A DNA stretch of 64,000 nucleotides from Choristoneura fumiferana (GCF_025370935.1 NC_133501.1:6237906-6301905); one strand, 5' to 3'. Counted from the first letter of the stretch, positions 31,299-42,350 are shown. The notes: generated by a model from the sequence alone, not told the origin. Program-made: numbers and translations.

Positions 31299-32155
31299 TG
31301 AGTTTAAGAGTCAAAAATAGTGAGAGTTACAAAACAGTGCTTTGAACAATATAATACATAAACTACATACAAATAAATAAATAAAACTACATATATATCA
31401 GTGGTGAAGCGTCCATAGTACTCTATTCCCATTATTTACAAAATAGAACAACAAGAGTTAACAAGACATACAGGATTTATGAAAGATGTAAGCGATCTTT
31501 GCTTTGGCTTCACCACGGAAATATCTCACGCTACGCCACTGATATATATGTATACCTATACCGGGTGTGGCTTTGTAATATGAGCAAATAATTAAAACAT
31601 AGATCATACTCCTCAAACTGAACAACATTAGTTCAGCGACTTTTAAAAATGATAAGTTTTTTAATTTTTATTACACTTTTAAGAAGCAGTAAAGCAAAAT
31701 GTTTGATGTTTGTAGCGTGACAGGCGACGTCAGTTGTGTTCTAGGATGGCGTACATTGATAGCAGTATTTAATTTGTATGAAAAAAAATTCAAAGACTCC
31801 ATTATTTTTAAAAGTCGCTAAACTAATGTTGTTTAGTTTGATGAGGACGATCTATGTTTTAATTTTTTGCTCTTATTACAAAGCCACACCCGTTATAGGT
31901 ATACATATATATCAGTGGCGTAGCGTGAGATATTTCCGTGGTGAAGCCAAAGCAAAGATCGCTTACATCTTTCATAAATCCTGTATGTCTTGTTAACTCT
32001 TGTTGTTCTATTTTGTAAATAATGGGAATAGAGTACTATGGACGCTTCACCAGTGATATATATGTAGTTTTATTTATTTATTTGTATGTAGTTTAAGTAT
32101 TATATTGTTTAAAGCACTGTATTGTAGCTCTCACTATTTTTGACTCTTAAACTCA
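31299..32155. repeat. 857-bp palindrome with an M7 MITE at its centre
   Basis: Left arm 31299-31560 and right arm 31898-32155 are near-identical inverted copies (TGAGTTTAAGAGTCAAAAAT.. and ..TTTTTGACTCTTAAACTCA). Each arm contains a hAT-like unit bounded by CAGTGGCGTAGCG and CAGTGGTGAAGC and flanked by ATATATAT. The centre (31560-31898) is an M7 MITE (CCGGGTGTGGCTTTGTAATA..TTACAAAGCCACACCCG). Confidence 0.85.
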
Positions 32156-32194
32156 CTCTTTGTCGATTTCGAACTGATTGCTCCTCTCATCTAA

Positions 32195-32315
32195 TCAAAG
32201 GTTGGCTGGCAGAAATCCCTAGGGATAAGTCTGCCTTTGTACAAGCATCTCAAAGTTCTACCAATTGTATTTTTGTTTCTTTTCTTTTATACAATAAAGA
32301 GTTTACATACATACA
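32195..32315 (+). mobile_element. CR1-group LINE 3' tail
   Basis: GGTTGGCTGGCAGAAATCCC TAGGGATAAGTCTGCCTTTG..ATACAATAAAGAGTTTACATACATAC. Same family as the 3' end of the LINE at 49232-53990 and the tail at 26109-26197. Confidence 0.65.
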
Positions 32316-32344
32316 ATTACTTTGCTCACCCGCGACTTTATGAT

Positions 32345-32490
32345 AGCTACGTTTATGCAAGATATGTGTGTTCATGCAGTTCCTCCACCTACACACTGTA
32401 ACAACACGCACAAATCACACAAACCCATCTATCACCACCACCACACTACACTGACGCGTTTCGAACTCAACTAGAGCTCATCAACGGATA
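32345..32490 (-). mobile_element. Penelope-like terminal-repeat fragment (PLE-B, copy 1)
   Basis: On the minus strand: GTTGATGAGCTCTAGTTGAG TTCGAAACGCGTCAGTGTAG, then GGTGGTGGTGATAGATGGGT and TTTATGCAAGATATGTG-type words. Copies are at 43735-43930 and 46460-46650 (plus). It includes a hammerhead-like core; the class is inferred. Confidence 0.5.
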
Positions 32491-32575
32491 AACATACTTA
32501 AATTATATAATACGTACATACTTGAATACATATTAAACACCCAAGACCCAACAAACATTTGTATTTTACAAGCTT
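32490..32575 (-). mobile_element. S3 SINE fragment
   Basis: AACATACTTAAATTATATAA..TACATATTAAACACCCAAGA CCCAACAAACATTTG matches the middle of S3 (compare 24760-24830). Confidence 0.55.
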
Positions 32576-32984
32576 TTATTTTGTTTCATCTGTCCCGTTG
32601 TCTGTCTGTAATCAAATCTTGCAAGTTAAATTCGACCAACTTCCAGTAGTTGGATTGACTTGAAATTTGGTATACCTACTTATGTAAATTGCGTGACAAT
32701 ACAATAATCTGGTAGTGACATCCTAGTCCAGCCAGGATCATCTCTACAGGACGAACTCTTCAACGGTTAATGGCTTCGACTTGAATTTGGTATGCAAATG
32801 TAGTTTGGGTGACAATACAAGCACAGCTATCAAAAAGTACAGTCAGCAAAAAGCCCTGACCGTGGATCAAACCTGGAACCTCAAGCTTCGTCGTAAGCTT
32901 CTCCCGCGGGCAATCTTGTCTTGAATCTAATTATTCTATGTAAGACCTGTACGACATGATTACAGTGCAATAAATCCATCAATA

Positions 32985-33190
32985 CTAATATTATAAATGT
33001 AAAAGTGTGTGTGTTTGTCCGTCTTTCACGTAGAAACGGAGTAATGGATCGACAAGATTTTTTTCATAGTGATAGTTTATGGGCCAGAGAGTGACATAGG
33101 CTACTTTTTATGCTGTATAAATACACAGTTCCCAGGGAACAGCACGCGATAACCGAATTCAACGCGGGCGAAGCCGCGGTCAGCTAGTGA
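32985..33190 (+). repeat. Helitron-like non-autonomous element (Lep1-like)
   Basis: AATATTATAAATGTAAAAGT, GTCCGTCTTTCACGTAGAAA, AGTGACATAGGCTACTTTTT, and ends GGGCGAAGCCGCGGTCAGCTAG. The same element is at 37445-37672. Structure (hairpin then CTAG at an A/T site, no TIR) is Helitron-like. Confidence 0.7.
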
Positions 33191-33194
33191 ATTA

Positions 33195-33900
33195 TGAATT
33201 AAGAAGTTAAAGGCACCTCATAAGTGTGTATCACATCGAACTCTTAAGGCCCACCTGATGTTGCACAAGTGGTGTTGTTTTCGTTTACGTATTTTGAAGA
33301 ATGCAGCATTGTTCGCGGCGGCGACGAAAACAATTGCTCAAAAACGACGGGTTTCGTATTACCTGGCAACACTGTTTGATAACTGTCAGTTTATAAGCAA
33401 TGCGCTTACATCCTCGCGCTGGAATCAATACAGGCTAAGGCAAAGTTATTACGAGATGCGAAAGCTAAACTCATAATTATCTTTAAATGGTATAAAACAA
33501 AGTCAATTCTCCCGTGTGTGCGTTTAGATCATATTAATATATTCATTCAAATTCATGCTCATTACATTATTAGATGGTAGTTTTACAAGATATTAGGTAC
33601 ATGTAAGGGTATAGAATGTCAATCTGTTATAACTTAAAATATTTACTTATAATTATTTATGACACATCGGTATATATCTTATATAATTTATATTTGTCTT
33701 AAATAATTCATATTTAATGTCAATATATGTTAAAGTTTAATGTCAATTCTCTTTCTCTCTTCTTCTCTCTTCTCTTCTATCTGTTAAACTAAGCGACGAA
33801 GTCGAATTTAAATGTGGTGTTCACCAATACTCAGGACTGATATCCCTTGATGCTGTGATATAATCGCACTTCTAAGTCAGAGCAATCATATGATGCAGTC
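33195..33900. other. no recognised features
   Basis: 33240-33470 is a moderately GC-rich, partly open stretch without recognisable protein similarity. 33480-33900 is AT-rich with a TCTTCTCTC microsatellite near 33755. Confidence 0.4.
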
Positions 33901-33904
33901 ATTA

Positions 33905-34045
33905 AAATAGTAGTTTATGCAACTGTTACGTAATAGGGGTCCTTAAAACACCAGTGTGGTTTTATGAAACTGAGTGTGTTAAGAGTGAGTGTTTTAAGGC
34001 ATAATTACGTAGTACAGTTGCATACAATATCTTATCTATACACAT
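33905..34045. repeat. foldback repeat M4, copy 2
   Basis: GCAACTGTTACGTAATAGGG..CCTTAAAACACC faces GTGTTTTAAGGCATAATTAC GTAGTACAGTTGC. Related to 5835-5950. Confidence 0.6.
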
Positions 34046-34518
34046 GACGTCACAAATGACCTGCATTGCATTACTGACTTGTTCTACCAGTAACATGTTC
34101 ATAGGTGTTAAGCTAATGTACTTAATAAATAAATTTAAACAGATAAAGGAATATTTTTTTTATAAACTTCAAACAACAACGCAGCAAAAAACAACAAACA
34201 AAATGACAACAGTAACGGCGGCAAGACAAATGTTTTTTTTCAAGATACAGACAAATCAGTAAAGTCCTTATTCTTATGTCGCTTGAGATTTGTCGTGCGA
34301 TTTATGTATATTTATGAACATACCATTTGTATGCCAAGCTATACAGCGACAACCCCTCCAGTTACAAACAAAACGAAGACGAACATAAGAACATACAGCA
34401 AGAGGTAAATATTAACATCACACCTTTTAATCCCAAGAAATACTGAAAAACATGGAGCGCTTAAAAAATTAAAAAAGCCCGGGACCAGACAATAAACCTA
34501 ATGAAGCCTTGAGAAAAA

Positions 34519-34826
34519 AAAGCCGTGGTGGCCTAGTGGTTTGACCTATCGCCTCTCAAGCAGAGGGTCGTGGGTTCAAACCCCGGCTCGCACCTCTGAG
34601 TTTTTCGAAATTCATGTGCGGAATTACATTTGATATTTACCACGAGCTTTGCGGTGATGGAAAACATCGTGAGGAAACCTGCACAAACCTGCGAAGCAAT
34701 TCAATGGTGCGTGTGAAGTTCCCAATCCGCACTGGGCCTGCGTGGGAACTATGGCCCAAGCCCTCTTGTTCTGAGAGGAAGCCTGCGCCCAGCAGTGGGA
34801 CGTATATAGGCTGGGATAGGGATAGG
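34519..34826 (+). mobile_element. S2 SINE, best copy
   Basis: GCCGTGGTGGCCTAGTGGTT..GGGTTCAAACCCCGGCTCGC..ACCACGAGCTTTGCGGTGAT..CAGCAGTGGGACGTATATAG GCTGGGATA. About 305 bp. Confidence 0.8.
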
Positions 34827-34831
34827 AAGCC

Positions 34832-36218
34832 TTGAGAATTGGACAACACATACTGATTAAACCCCTTATACTATTTAACAAAACCCTCGAAACACAAAAA
34901 GTTTCAAAAAAATGGGCAGAATCAAGAATAATTCTTCTATATAAAAAAGGCGACCCAGCCGATATCAACAATTACAGACCAATTAGTCTACTCCCTGTAA
35001 TATACAAACTATTCTCAATGTGCCTGGAAAAGAGATTAGAGCCAAAAATAGAGGAGCATCAGCCAAGTGAGCAGGCTGGTTTTCGACCAGGGTACTCTAC
35101 CATAGACAACATTCATACATTAGAACTAAGTCATTGAGAAACACCAGGAATTTAACGGCCTACTTAGCATATATCGATTACGCGAAGGCATTCAACTCCA
35201 TAACGCACGAGAGCATCTGGCAAGCGCTAAAACAATAAGGCATTCCAAATACGTACATTAATATAATAAAAGACATATATAGAAAAAGCATAAGCCGGGT
35301 AAAACTTGATAGAATAGGACCCATAATAAATATAAATAAAGGTGTTGAACAGGGGGATCCACTCCCCAAAACTTTTTATAGCGGTCCTACAACACATAAT
35401 GAAGATTTAAAATGGGAACAGACAGGACTCTACATGGATGGAAAATACCTATCTAATCTCAGACATAGTATTGTTTTCAAAAACTATGTAGAGCAAGTGC
35501 AAATGTTGGGCTGCATCTGAACGCTACAAAAACAAAAGTTGCTTCAAACAGATCCCAGGTTCCTATATCGGTCAATCAGACTCCGCTGGAATATGTAGAT
35601 AACTACCTCTACATATATCTGGGAAAACAAATATCTTTCAAAAACTCAAGTCACATCGATGAAGTGGAAAAGAGAATAAACATCAGCTGGAGAAAGTTCT
35701 GGAGCTGCAAAGAATTTTTTAAATCTAAATTACCACTCAAACTGAAGAAAAAGGTGATGGACTCTTGTATACTACCTAGTCAACCATACGGCTCACAGGC
35801 TTGGATCTTTAAGAGTATAATAAAAAGTAAGACTCAATCATGTCAAGGATCAATGGAAAATGTTGAATATATATAATATTGTTGTTGTGTTGTGAATAAA
35901 TGTATTTTCTTTCTTTCTTTAATATAATCAGTGACAGATAAAAAATGCAGATATAAAAAACAATACCAAGATTATCGACGCTCGACATCACTGGCAACAC
36001 CTAAAGTGGAAGTGGGCAGGACATGTGGCACGCGCACCAAAGAATATAGATGGACTGGACTTTGGACTGGACAATACGGGCCACACAAAGGGCGGGGCCG
36101 AGCAGCCACAGAAGTAGAGGGCGCCCTAGAGAGAGGTGGGTGGACGATATACGAAGTGTCGCTGGAAAAAACTGGACAAGGAAAGCAGAGGACAGGAAAG
36201 CATAGAGGAGGCAGCTAG
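34832..36218 (+). pseudogene. RTE-clade LINE reverse transcriptase, heavily broken
   Basis: RT blocks can be read in several frames. 34832-35137: RIILLYKKGDPADINNYRPI, SLLPVIYKLFSMCLEKRL and EQAGFRPGYSTIDNIHTL. About 35140-35350: AYIDYAKAFNSITHESIWQA..VEQGDPL. 35540-35820: PLEYVDNYLYIYLG..DEVEKRINISWRKFWSCKEF..YGSQAW. After an insertion at about 35835-35935, 35960-36218 gives LKWKWAGHVARAPKNIDG..KKLDKESRGQESIEEA. The block order matches an RTE/BovB RT. Stops, frameshifts and a deletion around the YADD region make it non-functional. The insert is a 5'-truncated LINE tail ending TTTCTTTCTTTCTTT. Confidence 0.8.
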
Positions 36219-36324
36219 ATTAATATAATTAAGAAGCTTATTATTGTTATTATAAACATACCAGAGCGTTTTAACTGCCTTATTTTTTGTGGTCACATTT
36301 TTAATGAGTAGGCTGTAGCGTATA

Positions 36325-36475
36325 CTAACGAAAATACAAACTGAAACATAGATGCACTGAAAAAGAGACCAGCGCTGGGAATCGAACTCAGGTCCTCAGC
36401 ATTCCGTGCTGCGTGCCATACCCCTACACCACCACTGGACAGGAGTCTAGACACAAATTTCTCCCACGCACCACA
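36325..36475 (-). mobile_element. S1 SINE, minus
   Basis: Reverse of the copy at 1-165, including the outer flank (CTGGACAGGAGTCTAGACAC). Head CCAGCGCTGGGAATCGAACT. 36560-36625 carries the S1-associated body (TTGGAGTTGAAATAAAAC). Confidence 0.75.
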
Positions 36476-36730
36476 CATTTCAGCCTGCTTTTTTCTTAGT
36501 CACTTCAGCAGCGACACTAGCGACATCTATGTTTTAGCTCTCATCGAGAGACGAAAAAAAAAACAAAAGTAAAAAATTTGGAGTTGAAATAAAACATACA
36601 AAAATACTCCAAAAGCCAATCTTAATTTGTATTGTATACTTCTACTAGATAACCTGGAAACTGTAACAACCTCTTCTACCATGCCAACAAAAATGTGCCC
36701 ACGTATATCAAAGTAAACGCTCGAATACAT

Positions 36731-37420
36731 AAGGCTGCGTTTCCACCAGAGATGTGAAGGTATGTGTTGCAAGGAACGTGTTTTTCCTGAACCATAGAAA
36801 CGCTTACCTATCCTCGCACAGCACATCTCTTGCGGCTGTACACACTCGCCGAGACACCCCGAGACTGACCGAGAACGAGTGTGTACATGATGCTCTCGCC
36901 TTGTCTCGCCGCTCGGTTCTCGCCTTGGTTCGCCTCGGCCGCGTGTCGGTTTTTTGCGGCCGAGTCAAAGGGTCTCGTCCGCTCTCGCGAGGTAAACGAG
37001 ACCAAGCATGTACACACTCGTTCATTTAGTTGCCCGCTTACTGTATTTGTGTAAAGACGTGTTCGCTATCGGTTAAAAATGAGGTCCAACGATCGTGAAA
37101 TAGAATTTTAGAATGCTATCATTTTTTTATGATATATGTGTAAGTAATGATAATAACTAACAGCACAAAGACAAACGCAGCAGCAGTTTCCAGTCCATCG
37201 TGGCCGATATCCTCTGTTCAAATGACGTGCACGAGTGTGTACATGGTGTGCATTCGTCGAGAGCTTCTCGCCCAAGACTCTCGGCGAGAGGCGAGAGGCG
37301 AGTGTGTACAGCCCGCATCTGGTGGAAACAGCTGAGCGGAGCGAGGCGAGGTAAATGAAGCGTTCCTATTGGTTCATTAAGAACTCATCCTTTGCACATC
37401 TCTGGTTGAAACGCAGCCTA
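36731..37420. repeat. M3-family MITE split by a GC-rich TIR element
   Basis: The M3 halves are 36731-36831 (GGCTGCGTTTCCACCAGAGA) and 37313-37420 (..ATCTCTGGTTGAAACGCAGCC). The insert at about 36832-37312 has ends GGCTGTACACACTCGCC and GGCGAGTGTGTACAGCC, TIRs of at least 17 bp, and a GC-rich left part (CTCGCCTTGGTTCGCCTCGG). Confidence 0.75.
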
Positions 37421-37444
37421 ATGATTGTTCATTAGCAAACCATC

Positions 37445-37672
37445 CATCCATATTATAATATTATAAATGCTAGTTTGTGTTTGTATGTTTGTCCGTCTTT
37501 CACGTCGAAACGGAGCGACGGATCGACGGGTTTTTTGACATAGAGATATTTTATGGGTCAGAGAGTGACATAGGCTACTTTTTATCCCGAAAAAATGCAC
37601 AGTTCCCGAGGGAACAGCGCGCGATAACCGAATTCCACTCGGGCGAAGCCGCGGGCAAAAGCTAGTGTAGTG
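37445..37672 (+). repeat. Helitron-like non-autonomous element (Lep1-like)
   Basis: ATATTATAAATGCTAGTTTG, GTCCGTCTTTCACGTCGAAA, GGGAACAGCGCGCGATAACC, and ends GCGGGCAAAAGCTAG. Closest relative in the window: 32985-33190. Confidence 0.75.
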
Positions 37673-37912
37673 TACATGTAAGTTAGCTATGTTGAGGCGG
37701 CAAAGTATTCTTGTGTGTATTGATTCCCTGGCTGGAAGGTCATGATTGCAGTCTTTCGTTCCACTTGGCAAAGGTACAAGCCTGCCCTGTTGAGAATTGA
37801 AACACTTTGAACTCTAAGTGCTTCGATTCTCAATGAAGTATGCTATAAATACCCAAAAGAAAAATAACGGCCACATGAGTTTTGTTGGTAAAACGAAATA
37901 CAAATATGTTTT

Positions 37913-38390
37913 ATTAGCTGTTCCCTGCGACTACATCCCGGGAACTTTTTTTTTTTTTTTTTTTTTTTATTGACTGGATGGCAAACGAGCAAATGGGTCT
38001 CCTGATGGTTAGAGATCACCACCGCCATAAAACATCTGCAACACCAGGGGTATTGCAGACACGTTGCCAACCTAGAGGCCTAAGATGGGATACCTCACGT
38101 GCCAGTAATTTCACCGGCTGTCTTACTCTCCACGCCGAAACACAACAGTGCAAGCTCTGCTGCTTCACGGCAGGATTAGCGAGCAAGATGGTGGTAGCAA
38201 TCCGGGCGGACCTTGCACAAGGTCCTACCACCTGCAAACTATGCAATTTTCCGGAATACAAACTATCCTATGACCTTCTTTGGGACACAAACTATCTGTA
38301 TACAGAATTTCATTTAAATCGGTTCAGCGTTTTAGACGTGAAAAGGTAACAAACAAACAGACTTACCAACTTTCGCATTTATAATATTAT
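37913..38390 (-). repeat. Helitron-like element split by a LINE 3' end
   Basis: 37913-37948 (TAGCTGTTCCCTGCGACTAC) and 38262-38390 (AACTATCCTATGACCTTCTT..TTTCGCATTTATAATATTA) are the two halves of one Helitron-type repeat. The insert 37949-38258 (minus) begins with poly-T, has GGGTCTCCTGATGGTTAGAG and TAATTTCACCGGCTGTCTTA, and equals 47935-48208 in reverse. Confidence 0.65.
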
Positions 38391-38391
38391 A

Positions 38392-38526
38392 CAGTCACCA
38401 GCACCAATATCTGACACAACAAGCGTGCGTAAATATCTGATACGACTCTATTTCTAGGGCCGGAAGGACGTGTCAGATATTTTTGCACGCTCCGCTATGG
38501 CAGATATTAATGCTGGTGACTGTACC
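38392..38526. repeat. MITE family M5, best copy
   Basis: TACAGTCACCAGCACCAATA..GCACGCTCCGCTATGGCAGA..AATGCTGGTGACTGTA: foldback ends about 20 bp, total about 135 bp. Confidence 0.75.
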
Positions 38527-38539
38527 ACAAATCAGTAGA

Positions 38540-39370
38540 ACAAGTTAACATACATACAAAGACTAGGCAGGGTAGACAATACCTATCTTCCCTACCGCTT
38601 CCTCTTCGCTTTCGCTTCGTCTTACCTATCGCTTATAAACGATCTCTTTCTGACAAACATATAAATATACATTTATACTATAAACTAATACAAATAAGTT
38701 TTAAGAAGTAAATCAAACTGACAGCTAAACGGTCAGTATTTAATACAGTCTCACTATACACAGGCATGCCCCGAAAATCCTATAATTCCCGCAAAACGCA
38801 TTACAGTAGGCCGGCAACACCGCAGCCGACCAATCACGGTGGCGCATTGCGGCGCGAAGTAGGTCACGCTGCTCGGGCCACGTGTAAGGCTGCGTTTAAA
38901 ACTCTAGGGCATCAGGGGGATTGCGTAACGTGGGCGGGGGCAATAAATTAGGGGTTTTGGGGGAATTATAACGGGGATATTGGTTATTGAAAAAGGTCAA
39001 GCCAAAAGGTTTTAATGTACGTGTATGAAAGATGAAGCTGATAGAAATTGTGTGATTGAGTAGGATGGTGGTATTAATCGTATCATCATCATCATCATCG
39101 TCGTCATCATAATCAACTGCCTGTCTGAATACGAGATGATTTGAAAACTAATATAATATACAATACCTTTAAACGAGTAGGTAACTCTTGTATACTATAT
39201 TAATTCGCCGCTTCGAAATATGTTATGGCGACTGAACCGAACAAGGGGATTTTTATATTTTATTGCAGATCTCACTATGTTGTACTATTAATAAAATTAT
39301 TTATTAAGAAAATATTAAGAAAATACAAAATATCCATAGGGCTAAAACTACTATTAAATTAAAATAACTA
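38540..39370. other. no gene recognised
   Basis: 38585-38665 resembles a LINE tail (AAACGATCTCTTTCTGACAA). 38800-38945 is GC-richer (GCGGCGCGAAGTAGGTCACG) without a recognisable product. 39080-39112 is an (ATC)n microsatellite. The remainder is AT-rich. Confidence 0.4.
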
Positions 39371-39375
39371 AAACT

Positions 39376-40300
39376 TTAATTAAAAAAGAGAGGTGGGCCT
39401 CTTGGCATGGTGCCCATCACGCAGGCAGCATTCCCGCGTTGAACTGCGATTGAGATTCTTTGCGCGAGAAAGCTGCCGGCGCGAGGGTTGCCTGTTGCCT
39501 CCCTTAACCTATTGCTGCATGAACTCCCTGTGTAGCTCCAGCGCACCCTTACCCAAGGACCTAGAGTCTCGACGCCGAAAGCAAATAAATGATATTGGGC
39601 GCCGAGACAGCTATATTTTGTGACCTTGAGGCGTTCCCGGGAGTCTGCCGCCGCCCCTGCACATTTGGTAGTTGCTGGTAGGTACGACGCCGCCAGGGTA
39701 TCTGTACAGGTAGCGTCCCACACCAGCGCACGGCCAGTCTTCCAGGGTATCAACGACATTCCGTCAGGGCGCTTGCCATCGCTCCGTACAATCTGGGGCT
39801 CCAGAGCAGCGGGAACGTTGGCACTAACGAGCGCCCTTCTGAGAATGTCGATGAGAGCGGCGTGGCGGGACAGGCGGCCGGCGCCCGAGGAGCAGGAGAG
39901 GCCATGGTGGCCGAGACGGTCCACTGGAGCCCCACAAGAAAACAATTGTGACTTGCGCAGATCCCAACTCCCAGCCGGAGACCAACAGCTTATGCGTAGG
40001 GCGAGGGGTATGCATGGAGCCAGTAACCAGATTCTGGCTTGGACACAGCTAACAGTCTGGCCCGGTCCCTGCCTGTTGAAGGTTCTATTAATGTCTGTAA
40101 GGTGGTGACGGAGGCTATTGTATCCCAGGCCCTTTGCCTATGTGTTTGACGGGAGATTTGGACTCGTCCAGCTAGCCAGGTATTCGTGGCCTCGTTCAAG
40201 CATGCAATCTCGCAGTTAATACCTGCTGGGGCTTTAAGTATTCTACCTGCGAGATCTAGCGTGCTGTGGATCGAAGATAGGAATGCCGGCAAAGCTACAC
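39376..40300 (-). pseudogene. C terminus of a LINE with a restriction-like endonuclease
   Basis: On the minus strand, 40292-39990 reads MPAFLSSIHSTLDLAGRIL..QRAWDTIASV..RDRARLLAVSKPESGYWLHA. A short region in another frame gives ..VGLRLGVGICASHNC.., then 39945-39376 reads CGAPVDRLGHHGLSC (end of a C-C-H-C finger), RHAALIDILRRAL, DGKRPDGMSLIPW..LVWDATCTDT (PD..D endonuclease core) and RISIAVQRGNAACVMG, and stops. This order is the C-terminal finger plus restriction-like endonuclease of site-selective non-LTR elements (R2/R4-like supergroup). Frameshifts and a deletion before the finger make it dead. The clade cannot be fixed without the RT domain. Confidence 0.7.
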
Positions 40301-40416
40301 TTGAATTTTTTCATATTTTGTACTTAATAAATAATAAGATGATATGTCAAATAAAATGCTCTTTCATAGTAAACTGCTGTATGTTATATGAAAATAGAAG
40401 CAACATTTAAAAAAAA

Positions 40417-40993
40417 ACCGGCCAAGAGCGTGTCGAACACGCCCGAATAGGGTTTCGTAGCCATTACGAAAAAAATAAGAATTTTTTTTTAAGGATTTCG
40501 TATTTTATACGGAATCTTCCAAGTTTACGTATATTTTATACCTTAGGCTGCTATTTAACTCTTTTACTAATAATAATTCTCAAGCAAACTTAGCGACCGG
40601 TTTAGATTTTAGAGGCGGGGGACGCTCGATTTTAATGAAAATTTGCACTTTAAAGTTGAATATTTCACAAACACATCACTGAATCGAAAAATCGTCTTAG
40701 CAAACCCCTAATAATGGTTTTAAAAGACCTATCCAACGATACCCCCACACTATAGGGTTGGATGAGGAAAAAAAATCACCCCCACTTTACGTCTATAGGA
40801 GCTAACCTAAAAAAAAAATTTCTAGAATTTCTTATTGTACATACCATTTTATCGGCATAGTTTACATATATATCCGTGCAAAATTACAGCTTTCTAGCAT
40901 TGACAGTCCCTGAGCAAAGCCGCAGACGGACGGACAGACAGACAGACATGGCGAAACAAAAGGTTTTTGCCATTTTGGCTCCGGAACCCTAAA
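40417..40993 (-). repeat. family D element, copy 5
   Basis: AAACCGGCCAAGAGCGTGTC GAACACGCCC to GCCATTTTGGCTCCGGAACC CTAAAA. About 575 bp with one internal deletion near 40595. Confidence 0.8.
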
Positions 40994-41024
40994 AATGCTG
41001 TACTTTAAGATAAATATCAGTATC

Positions 41025-41150
41025 ATAGGCCTCTAGGTTGGCAACGCGTCTGCAATACCACTGGTGTTGCAGATGTTTATGGGCGGTGGTGATCTCTTAC
41101 CATCAGGAGACCCACTTGCTCGTTTGCGCCCAGTCGAATAAAAAAAAAAT
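41025..41150 (+). mobile_element. LINE 3' end, family L3, truncated
   Basis: GGCCTCTAGGTTGGCAACGC GTCTGCAATACC..CCATCAGGAGACCCACTTGC TCGTTTGC and poly-A. Longer copies are at 47935-48208 and 37949-38258. Confidence 0.65.
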
Positions 41151-41394
41151 AGCGGTACGCCATTTTGCTGTGCAATCAGTAATTTTGATGTGAATTCGGT
41201 TTTTTTTTTGATAATATAAGGACTTTTTTTGATGTGCGTTTAAATACTATCCATTAAAATCTACGTCACGTTTCAAGATTGTGGCAGGATTTGTGACCTC
41301 AAGCCGCTACGAGCGTAGCGGGTCTACGGGCTACGCGTCGTAGAGGCCCAGGCCATGTCCATTGTCCGTAGTATGTATACTGAAACAGAATTTA

Positions 41395-41520
41395 ATGTAT
41401 TGTCAAGAAGACATTAAAATCTAAGGCGTATTATAAAATTAATGATTATTTCAAGGATTATTTCAGGGCTATTGTGTTCAATATGTAGTTGTGTTAAATG
41501 CTTGTGATGTACAGATATCA
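41395..41520 (+). pseudogene. CR1/Jockey LINE ORF2 C-terminal scrap
   Basis: TTGTCAAGAAGACATTAAAA TCTAAGGCGTATTATAAAAT TAATGATTAT parallels 29461-29515. The LINE 3' tail reappears at 42000-42160 (TTTCTTACCGGATTATTCTC), so 41520-41990 probably interrupts one copy. Confidence 0.6.
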
Positions 41521-41639
41521 TTTATTAACATTTGTTTAGGATTGTAACTTTATTTTCTTAATACTTTCGCCTGGCAACATTATCGTTTAGATTTGAATTA
41601 AAAAAGTAAAATCACTTGTCACTTTCTTTTTCGAACTTT

Positions 41640-41900
41640 GGAAAGTCTGTCGTGTCGTATGTCGGCGTGTTGCCGCGCAAATTATATCGTACCTAGTTTT
41701 CGTGTCGTTGTCGTTTAAATATATTGAATTTTGTGTAAACTACGTGTGGACGCTCGCTTGCTGTATCTTAGTAGTTCTGCTGGTTAACGGTAACTTGTCG
41801 GAGGTAAGTTCGAATGAGCCGAAGATCGAGGGAGCCTGCGCCAGCTACTACAGCTAAGATCTGCACCATCATCAGCAGACGTCTCGGTGAGTACTTCAAC
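41640..41900 (+). other. exon-like segment with two good 5' splice sites
   Basis: 41640-41800 is leader-like and ends GTCGGAG|GTAAGTTCG. 41814-41893 begins with ATG (MSRRSREPAPATTAKICTII SRRL) and ends CTCG|GTGAGTACT. No domain or known protein is recognised. It could be an alternative first exon of an unknown gene or part of an inserted element. Confidence 0.25.
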
Positions 41901-42284
41901 CACAGGTCTCAGCCTTTATCCAGTTATTTGCCACACTGTAGTTCGTATTTCTCGTCCTACAGTCCACTTAATTAAACCCCAAACAACATTGTAAATCTGT
42001 TTAAAAAAATTGCCTCGTTCACTTTCTTACCGGATTATTCTCAGCAGAGGGTTTTTCTTGCAGCTGTGGTATTTTTTTTTACATTCTTAAGTGCTGTTAG
42101 CCTGTTATAAATAGCCTAAATAAAAAAATAAAGTGGTTTTTATTTTGATCATCAAGATGTTTTGATTGACTTTGACAGGAAAACGAATGTGATGAAATGA
42201 AACAACGCTTAGATAAAAAAATATTACTAGATACTTTATACTAAATTAACTTAGGCTAATTTTGCGGGAAATCAGCAAATCAGC

Positions 42285-42350
42285 ATAGTCCCCGCGGGAT
42301 AGAGATAAACGAATTCTTCGCAGATGAAGTCGCGGGCAACAGCTAGGTAG
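42285..42350 (+). repeat. Helitron-like 3' end fragment
   Basis: CCCCGCGGGATAGAGATAAA CGAATTCTTCGCAGATGAAG TCGCGGGCAACAGCTAG. Same end type as 56870-56936. Confidence 0.55.

Noticed and set aside
36754..37029. three overlapping Arg/Ser-rich frames
   Set aside because: They lie in the GC-rich TIR element inserted in an M3 MITE; all frames are open because of base composition.
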